Assembly: GCA_020726505.1 (NCBI GenBank)
Contig: JAHLEZ010000020.1
Location: forward strand, 620,001 to 684,000
Direction of reading: 5' to 3'
DNA from: Leptodontidium sp. MPI-SDFR-AT-0119
Lineage: Eukaryota; Ascomycota; Leotiomycetes; Helotiales; Leptodontidiaceae
Length of the DNA: 64,000 nt
Positions 40,034-52,855 of the stretch are shown here, in pieces. Each line of letters opens with the position of its first letter. The first letter of the stretch is position 1. Position numbers and translations under genes: made by a program. The notes under the pieces are model-generated. The model was not told where the DNA came from. It ran no database searches and saw only the letters and a program-made list of their open reading frames with translations.

Positions 40034-41324
40034 TGCGCCAACGAGCTGGGGGATGCTGAGCACAAAACCTTCGTCGGGACAGAGGACGGTTCCGGTATTG
40101 AATTATGATCTGCTGCGGAGTGAGAAAACGGAAGTGAAAGATGATAGATTGGTCTTGTGGAGCTGACCTCTGAATATTAAGAAACGAACGCTCTTTGAAT
40201 GCAGATAGAATTGAACAAATAACGCCACAGGGTCACGCAGGTGCTGGCGCGGTTTTCAATAATACTGTAATGGGTGGTCAATCCGGGGAAGACACCCAGC
40301 CAATCAGAGATTTGAACTGAGGCCGTGCTTAGTAGGACCCTACTTGATGGCCAGCCACAACAAGGACCGAAAAATAAAGACCAAAAACGGAAGATGACGC
40401 CAAGAATCGCACCACTTAACGTACCGGCCGGTAGATGGACGAACGGTTAGGACACTGGCGGCATTTGCTTCCGAGTTCCAGTTATTTCATGTTACCGCCC
40501 AAGCCGATCTCACATGTCTCCGACGAACGCTATTGCCATTGACATCGCTGGATGCTTCCCCGCGAACCTTGTTAAGCCACCTCTGCGCAAATGGAAGCAA
40601 CTGCATCTCCCTCGTCTTGATCGAAAATGTGGAGAAAATCGATGGTCCGCGGAAGTCGGCATCTTGCAAGGAGCACCCACAGCTCGCCCGATCCAGCATC
40701 GAGGGATCGACGGGCTGATTTTCCCGCTTCGCAGACAGGATCCTAAAACACGGGAGAGCTTCCAGAAGACGCACGGATCGTTTTTGTATTGACTCTCTGT
40801 CTTGCTTCTGGCCCAGGTAGAAGTGATATATTTCAGCCACGTATTGTGCTGATTCCAGAATTCCGGCGTCTTCCGTCACATCATCTCAAGATCCAGCAAT
40901 GCGAGTCCATCTCGTCCTTCTTTTCTAATCTCTGCTGTCTTCCTTCTTGCCCTGAGGTCCGTTCGAAAGGGGCTTCGAGAGAAACTAATGGTCTCTCTAC
41001 CCATGCTCTCCTCTACCACTGCAAAAGGAAACAAAAAGGGTGGAAGACAGCAGTCTGGAATTTGGAATGGTTCACAAGCTCATCGTCTTGTTGTACTTAT
41101 CGCTGCCCTAGCCGGTTGTGCGATTGTCGTGAAGACTCTTCGTGGTGAAGGGGAGCTTAGCTGCTGAGAAAGCTTAAGGGTTAGGTTAGTCCGTTTTGTG
41201 CATGCATAGTTGCACAAAAACATACAAGTACAAGTAGATGGAGGGTCCTTGGCCACGTTGAAATTTATTTTCATTGCGTCCTTTCTGGCTTGTATCGGCC
41301 AATCAACCAATCCATCAGCCAATC
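40034..41324. other. Intergenic; one unassigned minus-strand ORF
   Basis: No supported gene. A minus-strand ORF at 40487-40879 (LESAQYVAEIYHFYLGQKQD, PCFRILSAKRENQPVDPSML) could be a genuine small exon but has no family match that I recognise. Confidence 0.35.
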
Positions 41325-42260
41325 ATGAACTGCCTTTTGCTCTCCCTTTTGGTCCCCCTTGCGGCCGTTGGGACGGCGCTCGTTGACACCGTTGACAATA
41401 ACAACAATGTCGGCCGACGAGTCAGGACGACAAGTAGTTTTGTGACTAGTCATCCGGCTCAGAACGCCTCACAGGTGTTGGAGTATCTCGGCATCCCGTA
41501 CGCAAAGCCGCCGGTAGGACAGCTGAGGGTTCGCGCCACCAGTGGCATTTGTGAATCCTTCAGGAAGATGGATGGGTCAAAATTCGTTAGTTGTAAAAAA
41601 CAAACACTAAATACTACCTCCACCTTGCCCCAGTCTCCCTAACTCCTAAGAGTCAGTATCAGATTGCTGAGGCCTTGCCTTTCTGTCTTTCTAGTTACCG
41701 TAAGCAAGCAAAACGGCTTCCCGATACTCTTCCTGCCCCCACACTGTACCCGATGTCCCCAGCTAACGGGTAACGCGCGTGTAGTGACTGCCCAGTAAAT
41801 GCTCTCCCCATTTCAAGCATAGACCTCACCGGCTCCCCTGAAAATGCACGCAACGTGTTCTTGATGCTCGATCAAGTTGGCCATAGTCAAAGTGATGACT
41901 GACCGTCACTCAATGTCTGGGCAAAGTCCAAACCTGGACAGAAAAAGCCAGTTCTCTTGTGGCTTTACGGTGGTTGTTAGTTTCCCCTCCTGACTTAGCT
42001 ACAGCGGGAAGAAGAAGGCTAACTGGCCTACAGCGTACCAAGGAGGCACATCACATGCTTCCGTATCGTCTGGCCAATAGCTTGCAGGTAAGGAAGACGT
42101 TGTCGTAGTTTCTATAAAGTGAGCTACTACCCCTCAACCAGTTCAGAGAAGACAGCGCCCATGCTGACCCGAATTCCTCATTTCACAGCTACCTTCTCAA
42201 TATCTTTGGCTTCCTGCCCTATGACGTGGTAGCTCAGAGACAGGAACCGCAATTACGACT
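41325..42260 (+). pseudogene. Secreted carboxylesterase-type (type-B) pseudogene
   Basis: Starts with a signal peptide (MNCLLLSLLVPLAAVGTALV) and the esterase opening ASQVLEYLGIPYAKPPVGQL, then decays. Later fragments in shifting frames still match the family order: SLNVWAKSKPGQKKPVLLWL with YGG (oxyanion region), AGKEDVVVVSI, and SYLLNIFGFLP near 42200. Stops and frameshifts separate them, and no GESAG nucleophile elbow was found. Type-B carboxylesterases hydrolyse ester bonds outside the cell. This copy is inactive. Confidence 0.65.
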
Positions 42261-43261
42261 AGTGTATTTAAGAATCCCATCTAAAGGACATTTTGTGCGC
42301 GTGGAGCAAAACTCGGATTGTGTCCAAACATGGCAGACGTAGCAATCCCGAATTCGATTCCTAGGACCTTAACTTGCTGGATTTATATCGACATGGAACA
42401 TCGAAAGGCAATCTGCACTGGCACTAAATGCATGCGAGCCATTGCAGCAAGAAGCACAAGAAGTGGTCCTCTAAGCAGCTCCGCGCATTCATGAGTTCGT
42501 TGAGTAGCTAGGATGGAGTCCTTCCCGGGACGACGAGGTTGTTGAGGATGGATAGGCGCCACCCCCGCATCTCTGGGTCGGATTCAATCATGGTCTGGAG
42601 AAGGACCGTGCTGGCTGGTTAATGAGAGTGAGTGTTCTGAAGACAACAGCCTCTGGAGATATGATGCAGAGTTCAAGCGAATACAGGAAGTTGGTGGATG
42701 AGCAGATGGATGAGCAGGCAGATAGGAAAGTCGAGGACTTATCAGTGTATCAAGCTGGTATTGGATGACTTTATTGATGTAGACGGCTGTGATTGGGTTC
42801 TGGTAGAGCTACCAGGACAGAAGTAAAGCTGAAGATACTTCTGCGATACTCAAATATCAAGCAAGACAACTACTCCTCGTCCTTTCCCTCCGTTGCTGGC
42901 GAGATGCAATACTTGCATCGCGATAGTAAGGTCTTGCCTCCAAACATAGCACAAAATCACTAGCAAGGCCGGAAAGAATAAAAAAAGTAGTACGATAATT
43001 AGGGATGGTAATTTGATGATCTAGATATGAAATGGAACGCAGTCTATTTTGTCGATCGCACAAACCTTGGTTCGCGAAGCTTGATGCCGTGCACTGTCTG
43101 CACATGGCCTTTGAAATCCTTCAAGTGTTTGAAGTGTTTGAAAACAAGCACCTGAGACTTACACGTTGGTCAATTCGTCTCCAATACAGAACAGGCACTG
43201 CGTCTTGCCGCAGACAAGGGGAAAGACAGGAGCCTGGGGTCCAACCTCATGAGAATCTTCC
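42261..43261. other. Intergenic, no gene seen
   Basis: Possibly further decayed esterase sequence up to about 42400. No motif or ORF of note before the opsin-related pseudogene. Confidence 0.35.
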
Positions 43262-43969
43262 TTGAAAAGAGCTCGTGGACGCATCTTCCACTATCTCTGG
43301 TCTCTAGCCGCCTTCATCGGCTTCATCTCCTATTTCACCATGGCCGCCAACTTAGGCAACACTCCCGTGCGTCAATACTCGCATAACGACGGCAACGAGA
43401 GCCAGACCCGATCGATCTTCTACGTCCGCTACATCTACCGGTTCCTCGCATGGCCTCTCCTCGTCACCGCTAACCTGCTTGTCAGCGGCGTCTCCTGGGC
43501 AACCATCTTCTTCGCTGTCTTCCTGCAAGAGATCTGGGTTGTTTCATGGCTCTGCGGCGCCCATGTTGAGTAGTCGTATAAATGGGGATACTTCGTCTTC
43601 GGTCTCTTCGCTTACTTCGTCCTCGCGTACGTCATGATGGTCTGGGGCCGCGAGCACTCTGCGCGCATCAGCACTGGCAAGGACTATACCATGTTGGCTG
43701 GCATTCTTGTGTTGGCGTGGATGGCGTTCCCGATTGCATGGGGTCTGAGCGAGGGATCGAACAAGTTGTCTGTTACCGGAGAGATGATCTTCTATGGCAT
43801 TCTTGATCTGATTACTGTTCCGATCTACGGCACGTTTTTCTTGATCTACTGCAAGCGCTTCTCTCCCACCTTGTTCCACTTCACTCAAGTTGGACGTGTC
43901 TCAGGCGTTGAGCATCATGGCGGGTTGACGCACCAGAGTGGTGCTCATCATAGTGGTGGCGTAGTCTAA
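43262..43969 (+). pseudogene. Opsin-related (Hsp30/YRO2-like) membrane protein, broken
   Basis: The reading starts within the family at RIFHYLWSLAAFIGFISYFT (end of helix A-B loop and helix B), with an in-frame stop just upstream, so helix A and the start are missing. It continues YRFLAWPLLVTANLLVSGVS, SYKWGYFVFGLFAYFVLAYV, MFPIAWGLSEGSNKLSV-like WGLSEG and FYGILDLITVPIYGTFFLIY. A TAG at 43571-43573 splits it between helices C and D, where Gln is usual (CAG to TAG). The Schiff-base Lys of helix G (D-x-x-x-K) is Val here (DLITV), as in Hsp30/YRO2-type opsin-related proteins that bind no retinal. A His-rich tail ends the frame. Confidence 0.75.
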
Positions 43970-44761
43970 GGTGCTCCTCAGGTACAGTCTGGCAGGGGAA
44001 GAACTTGGAAAGATGAATAAGCGTGTTAATGGCAGGAGTATACGATTATAGGATACCTCTGGAAGATTTTGAAGTGGTTATTCGGTTTAACGGTCTTTAC
44101 GAGTTTCCTAATTCGTTTATACAATCGGCACTTTCTTCAATAATAGTTCTTCCATACAACATGACTTTCTCTTGATAGATTGATCACAGCTTTGTTGATC
44201 TTTCGCCCGGAAATGTGAAAAGAGGCCTGTACGAAGTATCAAGGGACTCCGAGCCCGCAGGGTCAACTGGGGTATGGGCCGCCGCCGCTGGTGGGGCAGC
44301 CGCCTCTTGAGGCACCGCAGGCTTGGGAGAGCGAGCCTGTTACTTCGTACGAAAGTTTTGCGGCAATTCTTCCCCAGAGTGGCTGGATTTAAGAACTTGT
44401 CTTCGATGCTGTGGAGGGTGGTATTTGTTTCAGACGGGTCGCTTATTCCGAGACCCAGTACTTTAATTCCGTGTTAAGTGGCATAACCGGCCAACCGGAA
44501 CTTGGCCATACACCCGATGTGAAACTATAATTTGCGCACTTGGGGGGTGTGTCATTGCATAGGACGAAAACCATTGGTCCAGTCTCATCGCTGCATGGGC
44601 ACAATACTTGCCGCGATGTCGATAATAGATGTGGCTGCATGGTGGCTTCGCGTGGCAATCTGATGAATCATGAAACGTCTAAAAGCTGAACATGTCCTCG
44701 AATGTGAAGACAACACTCTCTTCCTCTATTCATACCGACATGTTGGTTACCAACCAACAGA
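43970..44761. other. Intergenic, nothing identified
   Basis: About 800 bp between the opsin-related pseudogene and the next gene. Short ORFs only. Confidence 0.35.
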
Positions 44762-45934
44762 ATGAGTAACGCTGTCGAGGCTGATTCACGAGCCCTGCGC
44801 TTCCTCGCTAGTATTACTCCGCTTTTTGTTGTCGGTCTCATTTGCTTCTCAGCGAGAATTATCTCGCGAGTTATCCCATCATACCGGCTCAATGCGTCCG
44901 ACTATGTAAACGCGTCTGCAGTGGTAAGTGTTAGGATATACAGGCCGATTCACTGAGCGACGACAGTTCTGACCGTAGTAATAGGTCGTAATCATCGTGG
45001 CATACTCGCTATTCGTGATAAGCATTTGCAAGGGTTTCGGGCATTCCGTTCAGTCTTTCGCTTATGAAAGCCTTGTTGAAGTATTGCGCCTCACGTTTTT
45101 CGTGAGGTTTTTCGGCACCGCTGGAGCTACCTTGGCCAGGCTCTCGATAGCATTGCAGCTGCTCCCACTCAGCAGGTCGAGGCAATGGAAAGCTGGTCTC
45201 TGGGGTATTGCCGCCTTGGAAGTAGCCAGTCTGGTTACTCTTATATTTTACACCTTCTTGGAAACCCAGCCCATCACAAAAAACTGGGATGGATCTGGTT
45301 ATACCGGGCGGATAACAGTAATGTACGCTTTCCTCGGTAAGTTTATGAAGCGCAGGGGCATTCTGCCACCAGAATTCACCATTAATTCTCAGCAGCGGCA
45401 GCCGTTCTAGGTGATCTGTGGTGTTCAATCATTCCCTTGTTCCTTATCTGGGACCTCAGCCGGACAACATTGGAACGATGTCTTCTGTCGATCCTTATTG
45501 GACTGGGTTTTTGTGCGGCCGCAGCGGCAACGACAATATTAGTTTTGTTGATCAGGCTGCAAAACTCACACGATGCCTTGCGAGATAGTATTATCATTTA
45601 TACGTGGTGCTTAGTGGAGCAAGGTGCTCTCATTGTGGCCTCTTGCGCTCCACTCCTGAAGTCACTCGTTGAAAGAGCTCTCCGTCGACTAGGCTTTGCC
45701 GGCTTTCACAACATTTCAAGGGAACTGGGTGATTGTCCATCCAACGATGTTTCGCAAAATTCTCGATGGCATATAACCAGGATGTGGCACGGACAATATG
45801 GCAGCACGTCGCAATACCAAGGCAATACTGTCGTGGTCCAGGGCTCCAGACTTCACCCAAACGTAGCGCGATCATACAAAACAGACAACAGCAATAGCGA
45901 CTTCAGTCTTTCTCAACCAAGACCACCGCATTAA
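44762..45934 (+). CDS. Fungal rhodopsin-domain-like membrane protein, 3 exons
   Basis: Exons 44762-44923, 44985-45336 and 45411-45934 (introns 61 and 74 bp, GTAAGT..ATAG and GTAAGT..CTAG) give 345 residues in frame. Helices include FLASITPLFVVGLICFSARI, VVIIVAYSLFVISICKGFGH, LRLTFFVRFFGTAGATLARL, GIAALEVASLVTLIFYTFLE, DLWCSIIPLFLIWDLSRTTL, LIGLGFCAAAAATTILVLLI and IIYTWCLVEQGALIVASCAP. The loop QPITKNWDGSG matches the fungal rhodopsin-domain family (Q-P-I-x-x-x-W-D). The tail is short and carries charged residues. It may be a receptor-like protein, but the first loop is shorter than in the other two family members of this window. Confidence 0.8.
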
Positions 45935-47675
45935 TACAAACGGAAGGCCTGGGGCGAAGCGGCAGTTTCACTTCGTGCGTTGGATCCTGGGCAGACCAGT
46001 AGGTGGCGTATCGAGCGTAGACAATGAGTCATCGCTTTTGAGACATGGGGAGCATTTGTATTGATTCTGGGCACGAGTAGATAACTGTCTGATGGGACTG
46101 CCGCCGATTCTTGACACGATCTGCCTCCTCGAGCAGCTTAATGTTAGTGTGTTATATATACGTATATCCAAAATGAATTCTCACACCTATGTCCAAGCCA
46201 CACCATCGATGATGCCACTCTGGGCCAAGAAAGTTGCAGAACTTTGAATATGTCCAATTACTCGCATGCCACTAGAACGACACATCTAAAATGGCCTCTG
46301 AAATCAGGCTTTCAGCTGGAAGGAGTAGATCGCTAGCACCTATTTTCCAATTATAATGCTCGCATGTGATGATATGCTCTGATCAAGTAGTCGCGCCTCA
46401 AAAGAAGCCGCGAAACAAATCAGGCGTGGTTCTTGCCTTATTGTGGATTTTAGTACTTAAAGCCAGCCAATTGCGTCTCAATTTGCTAGCTTTATTTAGC
46501 TTTAGGAAAGGTAGCTAAAAGCAAGAAACAAGGCTTAATACAAACTCAAAGTCCTCTCCACAATGTCGATGGCCAGTTGCGCACTGGTAACGGCAACAAT
46601 AGTGACAGATCTCCTAGCAAGGAGAAATTGACACTTCCCATTAAAGACTACAACTAGAGACAGTCCAATTGAGCGAATGAATACTAAAGTCTAAAGGGAG
46701 CCTATTAGCGAAGAAGATAGGTATCAAAAGTGTGCCAAAAGACTAAACTCAAACGACCTCAAAGCTTAGCATGCGACACATGAGTGGATTTAGATGGCTA
46801 TAACCCTCTACAAACTCTACGAAATTTTGCGAGTTGAGTAGAAGTACGCAATTACTCGTCATAGTTTGATAAATCAGCCCCCCACCGATATTTTCCTTTG
46901 CTCTCCGCACTGTCTTGTTCAAAGACCTCATTCATCATTGAAGCTAGGCTTAACTTTCGTCTCGTCCAATGCAGCCAACATATGAACAAACCGCGGTCAA
47001 GGTGTTGCAAGAGAATGTTGCGACTCTAGTTAAGCGAAGCTTTCTACACTCCGACCCCCCTGCCCCCCGCTCGTGATGCCATTGTATTACTATCCCCTTA
47101 AGTGCGACACGCACCTCGGTTCAGGGAGCAGCCGCTGAAGCAGGGCGCTAAGTACCCTGGAACTCCAGGGGAGGCAGCGCACTGACCACGGGTAAACAAA
47201 AACGTAAACTTTCACCCAACGAGAAAGAGGCTCGATGTAGTCATCGTAGTAGGCACTGCGCTCAAAGTCAACTCAGCAAAGAAGTTAGCGAAGGATATGT
47301 GCACCGCAGTTCGTCAGACTGGTGGGATCGCTGTCTGGATCAACCTCAAGGGTCCAAAAACTGGGTCGCTGGAGCGTGGGACACAGCTTGATTCCGAGTG
47401 TCGTTGAAAGTTGCCCGCTATTAAGTCGGAAGGAATGATGATAATACCATAGGGATCTTCAACCACGATGTGTGGTATTATCATATCTCTAACCATAGAC
47501 AATGACGGCTGTGAAAGGAAAGTATGTGCGGCAGCAGGTTGACCCCAAATTGGTGACATAGGCCTACCAGAGTTCGATGCGAGATTCATGGTGAAGTTTT
47601 GTACAATGACTTCTCAGTTTGATTTTGTGGATTTGTCCACGTAGCAAGATAACAAACTAGACAGTCCTCAGTGGC
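45935..47675. other. Intergenic, no gene seen
   Basis: 1.7 kb without family-like ORFs. The last 100 bp include the 3' UTR of the alcohol dehydrogenase gene. No repeat boundary noted. Confidence 0.35.
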
Positions 47676-48876
47676 TTACTCAAGGATCGGATCCGGAAAT
47701 CGGATCACCACCTTAGTCTCCAGATGATCGTCAAAACGAGCGAAGTATTCGGGCGCCTCCTCGATGCCGATCGTGGAGCTGACAATGAAGCTTGGGCGTG
47801 CACGACCACTCGATATCAGCTGAATAAGACCAGGGGCAAGTGACTCAAGTGCAACTGGCCCGCTTCTCATGCTGAGAGACTTGCCGAAGAAGTCGGCCAT
47901 GGGGAAATCGATATTGTGTGACAAGGTGTCTGCGAGAGGTGTTCCAGCTGAGTTGGTCGCCGATCCGAAAATTCCAATTTGTCCCAGACCACCGCCCGCA
48001 GCTGTGACAGCGATCATGTTCCGAATGATTTCGTTCTCACGCGGCTGCCCATGAATATCGACTGCCTCGTAACCAACGCAGTCGAGACTGCGCATCACAC
48101 CGCCTGGCACTTGCGCCATGATCTGTTGAACGGGGTCGGAATTGTTGAAGTTGATCGGAATTGCTCCAATGGATTCGGCAATGGCAAGTCGCTCTGGAAC
48201 GTGATCTACAGAGTAAACTCGGGATGCGCCGCGGAGGAGGGCAGTGTATGCAGCGAGAAGTCCCACAGGCCCAGCACCAAACACTGCTACAGAGTCACCT
48301 GGCTGGAAACCAGAATAGTCAATGGCACCCCAAGCGGTGCCCCAGATATCTCCCACAAGAAGATAATCGTTGTCATATTCAGCGGTGTTGGTACCATTGG
48401 TTGCTGGAATTGCCATGAGGTTGGAGTCCGAATATGGAACTCGGGCGTACTCGGCTGTAGGTCTACATCAGAAAACTTGACAACATCGGCATTTCAGACC
48501 AAGAAATTTTACCTTGGAGACCACCCGCATCACCATAATCGCTACCCAGGCCGTATGATACCCGGTTTGCTTCCAAAAGGCCCTTATCATCCACACTGTC
48601 TGGAATAATCACTCTGTCACCCACTCGGAAGTTGGAAACAGCACTGCCAACTTCAACAACCACCCCAACGCCTTCGTGGCCAATGGTATATGGTACGTCG
48701 GCGCTACCATACACACCATGATACACATGGAGATCGGTGCCGCAAATGCCCGCCGTGGTGATTTTAACGATTGTGTCGGTGGGGCTTTGAATGGTTGGCA
48801 TAGGAATGCTTGTGACGTTCATCTGGAAGGGAATGCCTGCCCAAAGAACAGCACGCATTGTCGCGTTGAGGGCCAT
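47676..48876 (-). CDS. Zinc-type alcohol dehydrogenase (formaldehyde-dehydrogenase-like MDR)
   Basis: Exons, complement of 48513-48876 and 47676-48454, 58-bp intron (GTAAAA..ACAG, phase 1), give 380 residues. Catalytic zinc ligands are visible in ITTAGICGTDLHVYHGVYG and YTIGHEGVGVVVEVG. The Rossmann turn is DSVAVFGAGPVGLLAAYTAL. The usual four-Cys structural-zinc lobe is missing (the segment VIIPDSVDDKGLLEANRVSY replaces it). The long C-terminal part (MRSLDCVGYEAVDIHGQPRE, GQIGIFGSATNSAGTPLADT) matches the glutathione-independent formaldehyde-dehydrogenase-like branch. These oxidise small alcohols or aldehydes with NAD(P). No targeting signal, so cytosolic. Substrate unproven. Confidence 0.85.
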
Positions 48877-50159
48877 TGTGATAAGGAACGATTGGTGGCT
48901 GTGAAGAGCAAAAAGAACGTCAGATGACTATTGTGACTGATGGTAGGAAACAATTCTGAAGACTTACCATCCGCTTTATATCTCACGACGTCGTATTAAC
49001 AGTCTCCCTAAAATTTTCTGTCGTCATCAAGCCCCGATATTTTTTGCATAGCCTTGTTTGTCTGGTCCTTGAGCATAGATTTCCTGATAGAAGACACGTC
49101 ATCATGGAACCTTCCAATAGGGCCGACATCGGGACAATTCTGCAAGCTCCAGCCACGGACTTTGTATCAGAAAGTGTGGAGATGTCTGTTCGGATGTACT
49201 ATGGTATAATATAAAGCTGTGTAAGAGAATTTCAAATCTGCTGAGAGCCGTCCTTCTCGAAGAGTCTCGAAGAGATGTCAGGTATGTCAAAAGTCATTTT
49301 TGGCTAATGGCATCGTCATTCGGGATGGGTTATACATGGACTGATTACTTGCAGCATTACCCTGAATTAACGAAATCTGAACATCGAAATCTGATGTCGG
49401 TACTGAAATCGGTAGTGAGGCCTTGGCTAAGCCGCCCTTGAATGCCAAGGCCAAGTGCAAGTAAAGCGGGAACGGACGCCAAAGCACGTTAAGCTCAAAT
49501 CCCTGCAAACACATGGGGGCAGTGGGTACGTATGGATGTTTCCTAGGGTATCCATCTAATAGGAACATCGGCGTTATAGCGCTATCCGATCACGAAAACG
49601 TTGTTCAGGGGTGGGGGAATTTCGTTGGGCTGCGTGCGTAACCTAAGTAAACCTTAATGATCAGTGGCACTACCGTACAGTACTGTATCGCACTGCAAGA
49701 TGATGACAGAAACGCCAAGATACATCAGTTTTGCGATCAACAAGTTGTGCTCTAAGATTGTGGCGTTTGCTCAGTGTCATCTGTCCCACCCAGAAATCCG
49801 AATCGAATTCCCCGATTTAAAAGTACGAGAACGTCAACAAGACTCAGGTTGCATGACATGAGTTAAGAATAGAATATGGACATGAATAAACTATTCGGTC
49901 GAAGCTAAGATCTGTATCACTATCAAGCTCCTGGCTTGGCATGGCTTGTGTCGCTTGTTGCATCCATGCAACATGCAGTCTGCTTACCCCCCTCCACTCA
50001 CCTGCTCCCGGAGATTAATAAGCCCGGGATATCAGGATCTCTTCGAAGAATCCCGCTCAGAGGCACTCGAAAGATTGCATCAGCCGGGGCTGATTCTTCA
50101 ACATAGATTGCGTAATAGGCTAAGGTACCGACATAGCTACTATCTACCATCCCATTCCA
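48877..50159. other. Intergenic, no gene seen
   Basis: Promoter of the alcohol dehydrogenase at its left end. The rest has short ORFs only. Confidence 0.35.
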
Positions 50160-51088
50160 TCAAATAGCTGTGCTCAAAGCCAACTCTTCAAACTCATTCG
50201 CAACCTCCTGGAAATGTCGAGCTTTCTCGCGCAATGCTTGAATTGGAGCTTCTCCCAAAGGCAACCTCAACAAAGATTTCTTTCCCTCACCCATCCCTGA
50301 TGTCGTAACAACCTCAAAGATCCGCTCAGCTCCTTTCCAAACATCTCCCACTTGCTGCCCATCACTTTCTCTCATCTTCCTCGTTGTCTCCTCCACAGGC
50401 GTTCCCTTATAACCAGGACCCAACTCCGCCCAACTAGCAGCCGTGTTCCCTAGAATCGTCGTCCGGAACGGACCCGGTTCAACGATCAGGATTTTAACAT
50501 TGAAATGCGCAAGTTCATATGAGACAGACTCGCTCATAGCCTCAAGCGCGAACTTGGATGATGCGTACATACTGACCGTCGCCTGTGCCCGAACGCCTGC
50601 GCCAGAACTCATGTTGATAATCAGACCCGATCTTCTATTTCTCATTCCCGGTATAACAGCTTGCATGACCTTGAATGGACCGAAGAAATTGACTTCGAAC
50701 TGTGCTCGGGCCGCATCTTCCCTGGCTTATTATCAATATGTATCTCAAAAACTTGGTAGTAGGTTGATTGATGGAAACAAACTCACGCCAGATCCTCAAA
50801 TACACCAATCATCATATATCCCGCATTATTAACCACAATATCGATCCTCCCAAAAATCTCGCTGGCATGTTCAATTTTCTCCTTAATATCGTGGGCAGTG
50901 ACGTCCAGTTCGATCCAATGACCGCCGCTCTCTCGGATCTCATCAACGAGTTCTGGGGTTTTGCCCGGATTTCGAGACGAAGCGATGACGCGGTGGCCGT
51001 GGCGGAGAGCGGTCTTGGCAATAGCATATCCGAATCCGGCAGAGCAACCCGTGATAAGCCAGCCTGGTAATTCTTCGTTGAGACTCAT
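50160..51088 (-). CDS. Classical short-chain dehydrogenase/reductase
   Basis: Exons, complement of 50787-51088 and 50160-50721, 65-bp intron (GTGAGT..CCAG, phase 2), give 287 residues. Motifs in order: WLITGCSAGFGYAIAKTALR (nucleotide turn TGxxxGxG), HWIELDVT, IDIVVNNAGYMMIGVFEDLA (NNAG), INMSSGAGVRAQATVSMYAS with SSKFALEAMSES (Ser and YxxxK), and EPGPFRTTI after the catalytic lysine. This is the classical layout with all active-site residues. Family members oxidise or reduce hydroxy or keto groups with NAD(P)(H). The C-terminal half resembles fungal oxidoreductases described as 17-beta-hydroxysteroid-like or retinol-like; the substrate is unknown. Its nearest neighbours, the alcohol dehydrogenase and the laccase, are also oxidoreductase genes, but no operon-like link is shown. 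Confidence 0.9.
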
Positions 51089-51811
51089 GGTGTTTGTCGT
51101 AGTACTTAATCCCGAGCTAAATTTGCCGATTTGCTTGATTCAATATTATTGGGCAGAGCGAGGAATAGGTTTACTTTGAAGTATTCTTAGAGCCGTCGTC
51201 ATGTAATCTTACTTTATAGATGAACAGCGGCTATCTTTAGTAACAGCACTAGCAGCCCACCCACCCCACTTGATCACAACACCACTTGAATCCGATTGAA
51301 ATACGGCTTCACATTTGGGAGGCTGCACTACCCGGTCCAAGAGTCATCGATAAGATAGAAAGGCAGGTGAAAAGGAAGGGGGGCCCCTGCCTTTGATACT
51401 CCTTTCCCAAGGGCGCGCAAGAAATATGGTCACACAACAAGGCTCTATCTACGCTATATGCCTGCAGAGAATCAGACAGTGTCGCTTCCAAAGTTTTAAT
51501 CCCAAGTTTTGCTTTTGCAAGCTCGATCCCCGAAATATACTTCCACTTCCAGATAGATACCTTATCTCATTTCCCGCAAATTGTTATATAAAGGGCTTTG
51601 CACTCTTCCTAGGTAATGCGATGTTAAGTTAACTTTCTTCAGCCGGCTTGAAGCGCCAAATACCAATATGAAATCCTTGCGATGACAGTATGTATACACA
51701 AAAGAATGATAGACAAGAATCATGAATCATATGTTACTGGCTCTAGAAAAACAGCTGACGCTGACAAAAATATCCCTAGCATCATTACAGGTCGAAACTA
51801 AACGAATCCCT
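51089..51811. other. Promoter of the SDR and spacer up to the LINE target duplication
   Basis: No gene. The sequence TAAACGAATCCCT at 51799-51811 recurs at 52651-52663 and is read as the target duplication of the LINE. Confidence 0.5.
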
Positions 51812-52654
<843 letters not shown>

Positions 52655-52855
52655 CGAATCCCTATTGAACTGTCGCAGATGTCGAAGGTCACCATTTCCT
52701 CCCAAGTTTCAGCCACCACTTCTTTTCAACATGCACGTTTCTCCAAGCTCATCAGTAACTCCGAAAATCGAAACGCCAAAATTCACATCCAAAACAAGGG
52801 AAACCCGTCAGTCGTCAGTGTGTTTAGGCACCCGCACATCCCCAAATAGGGCCAC

